A DNA stretch of 45,593 nucleotides from Chromera velia (Eukaryota > Sar > Chromeraceae), in contig JAHBMJ010000535.1 in assembly GCA_018398765.1 (NCBI GenBank), forward strand, positions 1-45,593, read 5' to 3'. Of the stretch, positions 9,290 to 20,683 are shown piece after piece (position 1 is the stretch's first letter; every line of letters starts with the position of its first letter). A model generated the notes under the pieces. The model was not told the DNA's origin. It saw only the letters and a list, made by a program, of their open reading frames with translations, and ran no database searches. Position numbers and translations under genes: made by a program.

Positions 9290-10772
9290 GCCTGTTGCAC
9301 ATAGTCTATCATCAGTTTTAAAAACGTGTACGATTGTCTTAATTGAAGTTAGTTCGAAAGGCGTAGGACAGGTAGAATAGTTTCAAGACCGAATAGATAA
9401 TACAAGCAGGCCTAGGATCAGAGAACAGATTTCGTCCCATCATTAACATACATCAGTCTCTGAAAAAAAAAGTGCATTCTTCCACAAACCAGTTTTTTTG
9501 TTTAGTTTCAATCTGAGCTTTTATTATAGCTAGAATTAATATGAATTAGGATAGGATAGGATTTAGGTTCTGATTAATTCTATCTAGATAGTGAAAGTAT
9601 CTGGCCTTATATACATTCATTATATGTAAACGCTTCTCCTCTTTTGGTATGCCTAAGTCTAGCTTTTGTCTATACTTTTCTTTTTTAAGTTCTTTGTCTT
9701 CTAGAGTTGCAATATAAACACCTGCAGCGAATCATCTCTCTTTCTACCTCTTTGGAGGGAAGAACCCGGATCTCCGATTCAGACTCCAAAAAGAACCCCT
9801 AGTATTTCTAAAAGAAAACTCTGGATCTGATATCTCTGGCAAACCTACAAGCAGACAACTATTCTTAATGATTGTAGCCCTTTTCTCTTTTTATTCATTA
9901 AAAAGGTTCGACTCGGTCCCGTGTTCATCTCTCACCACACGCCCTCTACGCAGACATCAAAACCAAAGAGAAGAATATGTAAGAAGCACATCTACATATA
10001 CTACTACCAGCATAAGCAACACATAAGCAGTCATACTACAGATGGCAAAAGCTTCTCGAAACGGCTTGCACAAAAAAATACATGCAGCTAGATCAACAGC
10101 TTTGTGGCAATCAGACGAGAAGATCAAATAGAATCGGACCATTGCCTGCTGGTAAAAGAAAATTGTCAAAAACATTAAATTTTTTGAAGACCATAACCTG
10201 AATTGCGCCTTCTTCACAATTTGACAAAAATGGCGCTTAATTGAAAAGTATTTATATTTTTAAGTTCTAGGGAGTTACGATTTTTCTGGTGTTGACTATT
10301 CACAATTGATAGGAGTTTACTATTCCAGAGGAAAACAACGGCTAACGGTATTTCCGTCATGTAAAACGGAGTGAACACGTTGTTTATACTATTAAAAAAC
10401 CAAGTTTGCTTTAATTGGAAGTATATGGTGTGCCACTTGCTTTCCACTTGAGGTTTCTCTAAAGAAAAGTTGTCTATTGTTAGAATCAGAGATATTTCAG
10501 TGGACAAACAACAGTATCCATTAAAAAAACTGAGAAAACAGCCAACTCACGTGTACGTACGCAATTGTTTACAAAATTAAATGGACCGTAGGCCTGCATT
10601 GGCATACGTTGCTTAATAACAGACACGTTAGTAAGCAGCCTGCGTTGCATTGCATGCTCAAAAGAACTCAAAAAAGCATGCTGTGACTTACAAGTTGATA
10701 AAAAAAACCGGTTAAAATGACATAGTGTTGATGTGATATTATAGAACATATCTTAAATTATATTTTATTTAA
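9290..10772. other. AT-rich stretch, no gene seen
   Basis: AT-rich, with several minus-strand frames of 86-97 codons that look hydrophobic or random (for example 9957-10217). None shows a family motif. It lies directly downstream of the helicase pseudogene, so it could be the rest of the same insertion, decayed beyond recognition by eye. Confidence 0.35.
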
Positions 10773-12488
10773 TTATATTACCCGATGTTTGATTTTACAA
10801 ATCCCCCGCTCGCTGTTCTTTGCACGCCATCCATCTTCTGCACCAGCTTGGATAAGTTTTTGCTTCAACTTATGAAGTGTCATACCCATACCAGTAGCGT
10901 AGGCCCGCAGATGGGTATTAGTTAACCCATCCTCCCAGTTATCAGTGATTGTGAACCGTTGCTGCCAGTCCTCATCAAAACAAATACCATTATCGACTTG
11001 AACATCTTTGATGAGCTTTTGTGTCTGTTTTGAAGGAACAAGAGGTACATCGTGATAATGATCAAATACAAGTGCACAAAACGCCTTTCGCCATGATAGC
11101 GTTGAACACTTTTTTTTTATCGAATCATCTTTTAAACGGTAAGTTATACTTTTGTAATCAGAATGCGGAGCCAACCGGTCCATCGTCTCTTGATCAACAA
11201 ACTTGCTGGCTCCTTTAAATATAACAACAGTTTCAAGTGCATCCTCGGGAGTAACCGTGGGAAAATCGTTGCACATGATCAACATACGCGAGCTAACGGT
11301 AAATTCAACCTCATCATGAAAAAGCTTGCGAGCAACCAGGGTGTCTCCCCCGCTATTAAATTTTTTGAGCATTGTGCCGTTCACTTGGGTTTTAGCTGTG
11401 ATTGGAAATTCTTAGCTGATGCTAATCCGAGGAAACTGACAATCCAACATCCAGGAAAGCTTTCGTGCCTGGTCTCCATTCTGATGGATACGCTCACACA
11501 CAAAATTGGAGGACTCGATACTATTTACGTATTTTTGGAAGGCTTTGCGGAGGAGAAACTCGGTAATTACACCTTTCCCACAGTTTCGTTCACCCAAAAA
11601 AAGACCCCACTGTTTATCTTCGATATGCCCACCAATCCCACGGGCAAGAAAACAGAGAAAATCGGTATACGCTTCTTTGGATCCAAATGTTGGTAACAAA
11701 ATTTTATTGATTATTTCTTGTTGGATTTCTGGCTCTCCAGGGGCATAGTCATAGTCGATACTGATAAGCGAATAGACTTCAGTCTGCAATGTACTCCAGG
11801 TGGTGAATGTGTGTGTCTGCATATTGTATACCCCGTTTTTAAAACAGACCTGTGCTCGTGTTGAGTTCCGGAGCTGGTCAAGAAAACAAGGATCCAGTGG
11901 AACAAAGGCCCACAGCCCTTTTAAAATATTGGAAGCACCTGCAGTCATTGCAGAGTATGGAATCAGATTTTTTCCTTTCTTGCGAACGATGTTGAATTTC
12001 ATAATCTGGTGTTGTAAAAAGGTAGTAGCCAATTTGGGGTCAGAGGTCCACGTGTTTTCAATCTTGACATAGTTTCCTGCATACGTCCGCCGCATGACGT
12101 CATGTAAAAGTTTGACAGCCAATTCGATTGCTTCGCGGTCATGAGAAACGACAGTATATTGGAAAGCTTCAGATCTTCCAAACAAGTTGTTGTACATTAC
12201 TTCATTGTCAGTCTTGGCCCAATAGTGTAAAGATGCTAAGGTTAACTTAGGTTTACCACCTCGCACTGTGAGATCTCTACGATACTTTTCAATATATGTT
12301 TGTCGTTCAAAGTTGGGTGCTTTTGAAGAAAACTGGATAAAAACATGTTCACCATGTTCCCCTAACGTGTTTTTGATAGTAAGGCCTACTTCAGTCCAGC
12401 TGGTATAAGTAGTAGCTCGCTGTTCGCTCAAACATTGAATCAGCTGCTCTATTTCTTTGTGCAGGCTTGGTGGAGAGGGTGTATTTTC
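10773..12488 (-). pseudogene. D5-like SF3 helicase (NCLDV-type primase-helicase C-terminal region)
   Basis: An open frame runs from 12488 to 10773 with one TAA at 11412-11414. The N-terminal section (YTSWTEVGLTIKN, HVFIQFSSKAPNF, LHYWAKTDN) resembles the PriCT-2-like region before D5 helicases. A D5_N-like region follows, then the Walker A loop GERNCGKG about 280 residues after the TTG at 12429-12431. Past the stop come KKFNSGGD, the SF3 motif-C region LIMCNDFPTVTPEDA and a winged-helix-like C-terminus. D5 proteins drive genome replication in poxviruses, asfarviruses and algal giant viruses. The archaeal-eukaryotic primase domain is absent upstream, where DNA turns into TG-rich satellite. I infer an old, 5'-truncated viral or virus-like insertion. 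A large mobile element carrying this helicase is the alternative. Confidence 0.8.
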
Positions 12489-12870
12489 TCATTTTTTTGC
12501 TATGCTGATTGATCGATACACTCAGTCGGACACTGTGTGTATGCATGTGTGTGGGGGGGGGGAAGGGGGGTTAGTGTGTATGTGAGTGGGTGGGTGGGTG
12601 GTCGATCATGATGCAGTTGCTCGTGAGACGGCCCGAGTTTGCTATTTTATTCTCCTTTCATCGAAGCACCACGTGTCTAGCTACGTTGTCGCAGCTTTGA
12701 ACAGAATTCCATACATGCACTGTTATTTTCTCGCTTTCCTGATGTAGATCCTGATTGAACGATACACTCAGTCTGACACCTCCTAGGCACGCCCAGACAC
12801 GCTGCATATGAATGTATATATATATATATATACATATATATGTGTTTGTGTGTGTATGTATGTGTGTGTA

Positions 12871-12902
<32 letters not shown>

Positions 12903-12979
12903 AGTGTGAGAGCATGCGTGCATGTGTGTGTGCGTGTGTCTGTCTTTCTGTCTGTCTGACTGTCTGTCTGTCTGACTCC

Positions 12980-13055
<76 letters not shown>

Positions 13056-13355
13056 GCCAGTATATGTGTGTGCATTCGTGTGAGTGTGTGTGTGAGTGTG
13101 TGTGTCTCTCTCTGTTTGCGTGTGTGCATGTGTGTGTGTTTGTATGGATGGGTGAGTGCATGGTTGGATGGGTGAGTGCATGGGTGACCGATTGTGATCT
13201 CTATACATGCAATTGCCCTTGAGTCTGCCCGAGGATTGTTTTCATTCTCTTTTCACCGAAGCACTAAGTGTCTAGCTACATTGCCGCAGGTTTCAACAAA
13301 ATTTTACACTGTCATCTTTTGCTATCCTGATTGTTCGATACACTCAGTCGGACAC

Positions 13356-13391
<36 letters not shown>

Positions 13392-13398
13392 CGTGAGT

Positions 13399-13439
<41 letters not shown>

Positions 13440-13649
13440 TATGGGTGGGTGCATGGTTGGAGGGGTGGGTGCATGGGTGACCGATTATGATGTCTATATA
13501 CATGCAATTGCTCGTGAGTCTGCCCGAGGATTGTTTTCATTCTCTTTTCATCGAAGCACTAAGTGTCTAGCTACATTGCCGCAGGTTTCAACAAAATTTT
13601 ACACTGTCATTTTTTTGCTATCCTGATTGTTCGATACACTCAGTCGGAC

Positions 13650-13709
<60 letters not shown>

Positions 13710-14187
13710 TATGGTTGGGTGTGTTTGTATATGTTGGGTGCATGGGTGACCGATTGTGATCTCTATACATGCAATTGCTCGTGAGTCTGCCCGAGGATTG
13801 TTTTCATTCTCTCTTCACCGAAGCACTAAGTGTCTAGCTACATTGCCGCAGGTTTCAACAAAATTTTACACTGTTATCTTTTTGCTATCCTGATTGTTCG
13901 ATACATTCAGTCGGACACTCTGTGTGTGTGTGAGTGAGTGAGTGAGTGAGTGAGTGTTTGCATGTGTGTGTGTTCATGTGTGTTTGCGTGTGCGTGTGTG
14001 TGTGTGTATGTGCCCGTGTATGTGTGTGCAGTTGTGTGAGTGAGTGAGTGAGTGAGTGTTTGCATGTGTGTGTGTTCATGTGTGTTTGCGTGTGTCTCTC
14101 TCTCTGTGGTCATGTGTGCATTTGTGTGTGTGTGTGTGTATAGGTGTGTGTGTGTGTGTACGTGTGTGTGCTAGTGTACTATATGTG

Positions 14188-14221
<34 letters not shown>

Positions 14222-14352
14222 TGTGTGAGCATGAGTGTCCGGTTGTGTATATGTGTGTATGTGTATGTGGTATGGTATAATATGTGCGTTTGCTTCTTTG
14301 TTTGTGTGTGTGTGTGTGTGTGTTTGTATGGGTGGGTGCATGGATGGATGGG
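12489..14352. repeat. TG-rich composite tandem repeat, five units
   Basis: Five units share an anchor CGATACACTCAGTCGGACAC at about 12514, 12760, 13336, 13632 and 13899. The spacing is therefore 246, 576, 296 and 267 bases. Each unit contains a (TG)n tract of variable length followed by a GGGTGCATGGGTGACCGAT-type segment. Four also have a second conserved block ending GTGTCTAGCTACATTGCCGC. The 576-base unit also holds (TA)n, (TCTG)n and (TC)n runs. Reading frames here encode only Val/Cys or Thr/His repeats and are not genes. Confidence 0.9.
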
Positions 14353-14376
14353 TGCATCACGTCAGAGGGAGACTGC

Positions 14377-15372
14377 ATCACGTCGCACATCAGTGGCACA
14401 TCATGAAGTGGCTTTTCAGTGGCATATCAGTGGCAGATGACTGGCACATCTGATTTAGTGGCACATCAGTGGCAGATCAGTCTCAGACTGATGAGTGGCA
14501 CATCAGTGGCACATCAGCTAGTGGCACATCAGTGACACACCAAGGGCACATCAGTGGCATATCAGTGGCATATCAGTGGCACCTCAGTGGCCGTCAGTCA
14601 TTGTGGCACATCAGTGGCACATCAGTGGCATATCAGTGGCACATCAGTGGCACATCAGTGGCACATCAGTGGTACATCAGTAGCCCACCATGCAGTGGCA
14701 CATCAGTAGCACATCAGTGGCACATCAGTAGCACACAAGTGGCACATTAGTGTCACATCATGCATTGGCATATGGCATATCACTGGCACATCAGTGGCAG
14801 ATCAGTGGCACATCAGTGGCACATCAGTGGCATAACAGTGGCACATCACTGGTACATCAGTATAGCACACCAGTGGCACATCAGTAGCACATCAGTGACA
14901 TATCAGTAGCACATCAGTGACTCTTGCCCCGCATACCTCAGTGGCACATCAGTGACACATCCGAGTCAATGGCACATCAGCGCACATCAGTAGCACATCA
15001 GTGACTCTTGCCCCGCATACCTCAGTGGCACATCCGAGTCAGTGGCACATCAGTGGCACATCCGAGTTTGTGGCACATCAGCGCACATCAGTTGCACATC
15101 AGTGGCACATCAGTTGCACATCAGTTGCACATCAGTGGCACATCCGAGTCTGTGGCACATCAGCGCACATCAGTTGCACATCAGTGGCACATCAGTTGCA
15201 CATCAGTTGCACATCAGTGGCACATCAGTCCGTGGCACATCAGTGGTATATCAGTGACACATCAGTGGCACATCAGTGGCACAGTAGTGGCACATCAGTG
15301 GCACATCAGTGGCACATCAGTGGCACATCAGTGGCATATCAGTGGCACATCAGTGGCACATCAGTGCATGAC
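14377..15372. repeat. 11-bp satellite GTGGCACATCA
   Basis: Nearly 1 kb of the unit GTGGCACATCA with sporadic substitutions (GTAGCACATCA, GTTGCACATCA, GTGGCATATCA). A longer higher-order segment (CTCTTGCCCCGCATACCTCA) is seen at 14921 and 15005. Three units make 33 bases, so all frames stay open. I regard the resulting His/Ser/Gly/Thr-rich frames as non-coding. Confidence 0.95.
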
Positions 15373-15373
15373 A

Positions 15374-15712
15374 CATCACCACATCACGTCAGAGGGAGGT
15401 TGCATCACATCACAACTTGAGTGCATCACATCACAACTTGAGTGCATCACGTCAGAGGGAGGTTGCATCACATCACAACTTGAGTGCATCACGTCAGAGG
15501 GAGGTTGCATCACATCACAACTTGAGTGCATCACGTCAGAGGGAGGTTGCATCACATCACAACTTGAGTGCATCCACGTCAGAGGGAGGTTGCATCACAT
15601 CACAACTTGAGTGCACCACGTCAGAGGGAGGTTGCATCACATCACAACTTGAGTGCATCACGTCAGAGGGAGGTTGCATCACATCACAACTTGAGTGCAT
15701 CACGTCAGCAAC
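15374..15712. repeat. 42-bp satellite
   Basis: About eight head-to-tail 42-base units, each made of GCATCACGTCAGAGGGAGGT followed by TGCATCACATCACAACTTGA and GT. Successive starts 15441, 15483 and 15525 give the exact period. One unit has a single-base insertion (GCATCCACGTC near 15572). Confidence 0.95.
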
Positions 15713-15729
15713 CGACGTTAGAAATTGAA

Positions 15730-15850
15730 TGAATCACGTCAGAAATCGATTGCATCATATGAGAGGGAGAGTGCATCATATGAGAGGGAGAGTGCATCAC
15801 GTCAAAGGGAGAGCGGATCACGTCAGAGGCAGAGTATATACGTCAGAGAG
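15730..15850. repeat. 21-bp satellite
   Basis: Units of GCATCATATGAGAGGGAGAG plus T, or the variant GCATCACGTCAAAGGGAGAG plus C, repeat about five times with period 21. They share the word ATCACGTCAGAGG with the 42-bp array, so the two are probably related. Confidence 0.8.
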
Positions 15851-17864
15851 AATTGCAGATGAAGTGCATCAAAAGAACATGGAATGGCGAATGAATTGCA
15901 TAGCGTGGCACAGAATTTTAGATCGATTGAACATCGCATGCATCGAATTGCAAGCAATTGCAAATGAATTTCATCACAGAAAATAGGATTGCAAATGAAT
16001 TGCGTCAAGGAAAAGAATCACAAATGGATTAATTGGATCACGTAACAAAGAATTGCAAATCAATTGCAGATCGATTGCATCGAACTGCATGCAATTGCAA
16101 ATGAATTGCATCAAGGAAAAGAATCACAAATGGATTAATTCGATCACGTAACAAAGAATGGCAAATCAATTGCAGATCGATTGCATCGAACTGCATGCAA
16201 TTGCAAATGAATTGCATCAAGGAAAAGAATCCTAAATGGATTAATTCGATCACGTAACAAAGAATTGCACATCACTTGCAGATTGATTGCATCAAATTGC
16301 ATGCCATTGCAAATCAATTGCATCCGATTGCATCATAGAACATGGAATTGCAAATGAATTACATTATGTGGCACAGAATTGCAGATCAATTGCATCAAAC
16401 TGCAAATGACTTGTAGATCGATTGCATCGAATTGCATGCAATTGCAAATGAATTGCATCAAGTAAACAAGAATTGCAGATCGATTGCACATCGAGTGCAT
16501 CGAATTGCATGCAATTGCAAATGAATTGCATCAATTAAAAAAGAATTGCAGATCGATTGCATCGAATTGCATGCGATTGCAAATGAATTGCATCAAGGAA
16601 AAGAATCACAAATGGACTAATTGGATCACGTAACAAAGAATTGCAAATCAATTGCAGATTGATTGCATCAAATTGCAAATGAGTTGCAAATCAATTGCAT
16701 CCGATTGCATCAAAGAACATGGAATTGCAAATGAATTACATTATGTGGCACAGAATTGCAGATCAATTGCATGCAATTGCAAATGACTTGTAGATCGATT
16801 GCATCGAATTGCATGCAATTGCAAATCAATTGCATCGAGTAGAAAAGAATTGGAGATCGATTGCATCAAATTGCATGCCATTGCAAATCAATTGCATCCG
16901 ATTGCATCAAAGAACATGGAATTGTAAATGAATTACATTATGTGGCACAGAATTGCAGATCAATTGCATCAAACTGCAAATGACTTGTAGATCGATTGCA
17001 TCGAATTGCATGCAATTGCAAATGAATTGCATCAAAGAACATGGAATGGCGAATCAATTGCATAGCGTGGCACAGAATCGCACATCGATTGCACATCGAG
17101 TGTATCGAATTGCATGCAATTGCAAATGAATTGCATCAATTAAAAAAGAATTGCAGATCGATTGCATCGAATTGCATGCAATTGCAAATGAATTGAATCG
17201 AGTAGAAAAGAATTGCAGATCGATTGCATCGAACTGCATGCAATTGCAAATGAATTGAATCGAGTAGAAAAGAATCACAAATGGATTAATTGGATCACGT
17301 AACAAAGAATTGCAAATCAATTGCAGATCGATTGCATCGAACTGCATGCAATTGCAAATCAATTGCATCGACTAGAAAAGAATTGCAGATGAATTGCATC
17401 GAATTGCATGCAATTGCAAATGAATTACATCAACCAACAAAGAATTGCACATCACTTGCAGATTGATTGCATCAAATTGCATGCGATTGCAAATGAATTG
17501 CATCGAATTGCATCAAAGAACATGGAATTGAAAATGAATTACATTATGTGGCACAGAATTGCAGATCAATTGCATCAAACTGCAAATGACTTGTAGATCG
17601 ATTGCATCGAATTGCATGCAATTGCAAATGAATTGCATCAAAGAACATGGAATGGCGAATCAATTGCATAGCGTGGCACAGAATTGCAGATCGATTGCAC
17701 ATCGAGTCCATCGAATTGCATGCAATTGCAAATGAATTGCATCAAGTAAAAAAGAATTGCACATCAATTGCATCGATTTGCATGCAATTGCAAATGAATT
17801 GCATCAAAGAACAAAGGATTGCGAATGAATTGCATCAACTCACAAAGAATTGCAGATCAATATG
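15851..17864. repeat. ATTGCA satellite, alternating 10/11-bp steps
   Basis: The hexamer ATTGCA returns at intervals that alternate between 10 and 11 bases (ATTGCAGATCG, ATTGCATCGA, ATTGCATGCA, ATTGCAAATGA). Higher-order modules carry AAAGAACATGGAATTG and TGGATTAATTGGATCACGTA and recur every one to few hundred bases. The frames crossing it translate the repeat and are not genes. Confidence 0.95.
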
Positions 17865-17907
17865 CACGTCAGAAATCGAGTGCATCACGTCAGAGGGAGA
17901 GTGCACC

Positions 17908-18790
17908 ACTTCCTGTTCAGTTCCATTCAGTTCCAGTCAGTTCCAGTCAGTTCCAATTCAGTTCCGGTCAGTTCCCATACAGTTCCAGTCACTCCCAGTC
18001 AGTTTCAGTCAGGGAATCGACAGTTCCCATTCAATCCAATTTAGTTCCAGTCAGTTCCAGTCAGTTCCAGTCACTTTCAGTCAGTTCCAGTCAGTTCTAA
18101 TTCAGTTCGATTCATTTCCAGTCAGTTCCATTTAGTTCCAGTCAGTTTCAATTCAGTTCCATTCAGTTTCAGTCAGTTCCAGTCAGAGATCCGACAGTTT
18201 CGATTCTCTTCCATTCAGTTCCAGTCATGCACCCGTCAGTTCGAGTCAGTTCCACTCAATTCCAGTCAGTTCCAATTCAGTTCCAGTCAGTTCCAGTCAG
18301 TTCCAATTCAGTTGCAGTCAGTTTCAATTCAGTTCCAGCCAGTTCCTGTCAGTTCCAGTCAGTTCCAGCCAGTATACCAGTCAGTTCCAATTCAGTTTCA
18401 GTCAGTTCCAACTTATTCCCAGCCAGTTCTATTCAGTTCCAGTAAGTTCCAATTCAGTTCCAGTCAGTTGCAATTCATCACCAGTCAGTTCTATTCAGTT
18501 CCAATCAGCTCCAGTCAGTTCCAGTCAGTTTGAGTCAGTTCCGATGCAGCTCCAGTCAGTTCCAGTCAGTTTTAGTCGCTTCCAGTCATTTTCAGTCAGT
18601 TCCAGCCAGTACCAGCCAGTTACGGTCAGTTCCATTTAGTTCCAGTCAGTTCCAGTCAGCTCCAGTCAGTTCCACTCAGTTCCAGTCAGTTCCAATTCAG
18701 TTCCAGTCAGTTCCAGTCAGTCTTAGTCCCTTCCAGTCATTTGCAGTCAGTTCCAGTAAGTTCCATTTAGTTCCAGCCATTTCCAGTCAC
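17908..18790. repeat. AGTTCCAGTC satellite, 10/11-bp steps
   Basis: About 85 copies of AGTTCCAGTC (10 bases), mixed with AGTTCCAATTC (11 bases) and a few variants. It follows the ATTGCA array after a short linker (17865-17907) and changes abruptly into the GAAC array at about 18790. Confidence 0.95.
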
Positions 18791-18794
18791 TTGA

Positions 18795-19865
18795 GCGAAT
18801 GCAAGCGAACAGAAACGAACGCGAGGGAACATGAACGAACGCAAGAGAACACAAACGAATGAAAGGGAACACAAACGAACGCGATGGAACATGAGCGAAG
18901 GCGAAGAAACACAAACAAACGCAAGAGACCATGAGCGAATGCAAGGGAACACAAACGAACGCGATGGAACACAAACGAACGCAAAAGAACATGAGCGAAT
19001 GCAAGGGAACACAAAGGAACGCGAGGGAACACAAACGAACGCGAGAGAACATGAGCGAATGCAAGCGAACACAAACCAACGCGAGGGAACACAAACGAAC
19101 GCAAACGAACGCGAGCGAATGCAGGGGAACACAAACGAACGCGAGGGAGCACAAACGAACGCAAGGCAACAAAAACGAATGCAAGAGAACATGAGCGAAC
19201 ACGAGGGAACACAAACGAACGCAAGAGAACATGAGCGAACGCAGGGAACACAAACGAACGCAACAGAACATGAACGAACGCGAGTTACAACAAACGACTT
19301 CAAGGGAGCCCAAGCGAACGCAAGAGAACATGAGCGGACGCGAGGGACCTCAATCAAACGAATGCAAGGGAACACGAACGAACGCGAGAGAACATAAACG
19401 ATCGCAAGCGAACACAAACGATCGCGAGAGAGCATAAGCGAATGCAAGAGAACATGAGCGAACGCGAGGGAACACAAAGGAACGCAAGAGAACATGAGCG
19501 AACGCGAGGGAATACAAAGAGAACATGAGCAAACGCGAAGGAACACAAACGAACGCAATTGAGAGAACATGAGCGAATGAAAGCGAACACAAACGAACGC
19601 AACAGAACATGACCGAATGCAAGGGAACAAAAAGGAACGCGAGGGAACACAAACGAACGCAAGGGAACACAAACGAACGCGACGAAACGGAAAGAAACGT
19701 GAGAGAACATGAGCAAACGCAAGGGAACACAAACGAATGCGAGAGAACAAGAGAACATGAGCGAACGCGATGGAACACAAACGAATGCAAGGGAGCAGAA
19801 AGAAACGCGAGAGAAGATGAGCGAACGCAAGGGAACACAAACGAACGCGAGAGAACATGAGCGAA
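18795..19865. repeat. 10-bp satellite ending in GAAC
   Basis: Exact 10-base steps, each ending GAAC, GAAT or a close variant. GCGAGGGAAC and ACAAACGAAC alternate with ATGAGCGAAT and GCAAGAGAAC, giving 20-40-base higher-order patterns. The minus strand yields a long stop-free frame of Cys/Phe/Arg/Ser-rich repeats which I reject as a gene. Confidence 0.95.
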
Positions 19866-20683
19866 TTTCGTGCATGCAAGGGCTGAGGCACCCAAGAAAG
19901 AGCAGAGAACACCCATCTCGCCTCTCGCATTCCTTCCAAACCAAAGCTTCAAACACGCGATACAATTCACACAAACAAACGAAATTTCGAACCGACCTCG
20001 AGATCTCACCATTGCAGCGACTCGCACGCCCCTGTCCATGAAATGGACAGAGCCTTTGTGATGGAACTGACGATTCCACCAAAAGTCCATCCGCAATTTG
20101 GACACTGCCTTTTGAGTACCCAAGTTGCTGCCTCGGACACATGCTTGGTGCAGGGGGAGCGGCTTCAAGCAGATGGCAGGCCGCAGGATTGGCCGGTGAC
20201 GCACCTTTCCAAATGATCGACGAGAATCGAAGACGTGTGCAGGCAGCAGTGCATATGGCGGGAGAATTTTTCCGACCAGAAAGGGATACTGTTTCTCTAG
20301 GCCACCGAAGCGCTTCCACTACGATTCTTTCGCCCTTCCCGGCTTCTATGCTGACGTTGAGGCTGGCTCCATAATTGTCCTTGCATCTTCCCCCTTTTCT
20401 CTTGATGAAATTCAGCCTGGCGTTTTTTTGGGCTTGTTCCATGCATCTCCTTCGTTAGTTTCTTTCCTGCCTCCCCGTTTCCCTCCCGCCCCCCCTCCTC
20501 ATTTTATTTCTGCACTCACATGCCCCGAAAAGAATCCTCTCTTTCTGGGTATCCTCACTTTGGTCAGGTCGGATGGTGGAATGCAGGGTAGCATGCACGG
20601 CACAGAGCACTTTTGTGTGCTTTGTGGTTTGCCAGAGACGCCGACGAGGGCGTGCGTGCCCAAACAAGCCTTCCTGTCTGCAC
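19866..20683. other. unassigned stretch after the satellites
   Basis: Non-repetitive sequence. All three minus-strand frames stay open for long distances between 20040 and 20440, one of them continuing from the satellite. No domain is recognisable in any of them (a sample is QYPFLVGKILPPYALLPAHV), and no splice model stands out. It may hold the 3' exons of the kinase gene to its right. Confidence 0.3.

Noticed and set aside
9895-9945. Possible tRNA T-arm (GGTTCGACTC)
   Set aside because: No acceptor, D-arm or anticodon arm could be paired around it.
12650-14450. Long frames on both strands rich in Val/Cys or Thr/His
   Set aside because: They are translations of (TG)n and (CA)n tracts. The length comes from the repeat lacking stops.
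14469-15728. Open frames of 70-200 codons with His/Ser/Gly/Thr repeats
   Set aside because: They arise from the 11-bp and 42-bp satellites. 33 and 42 are multiples of three, so stop-free frames persist without selection.
15374-15850. CRISPR-like appearance of regularly spaced repeats
   Set aside because: There are no unique spacers (the whole 42- or 21-base unit repeats), no cas genes, and the context is eukaryotic.
18747-20442. A 360-390-codon minus-strand frame full of Cys/Phe/Arg/Ser
   Set aside because: It is the complement of the 10-bp GAAC satellite. It continues into unique DNA by chance and shows no domain.
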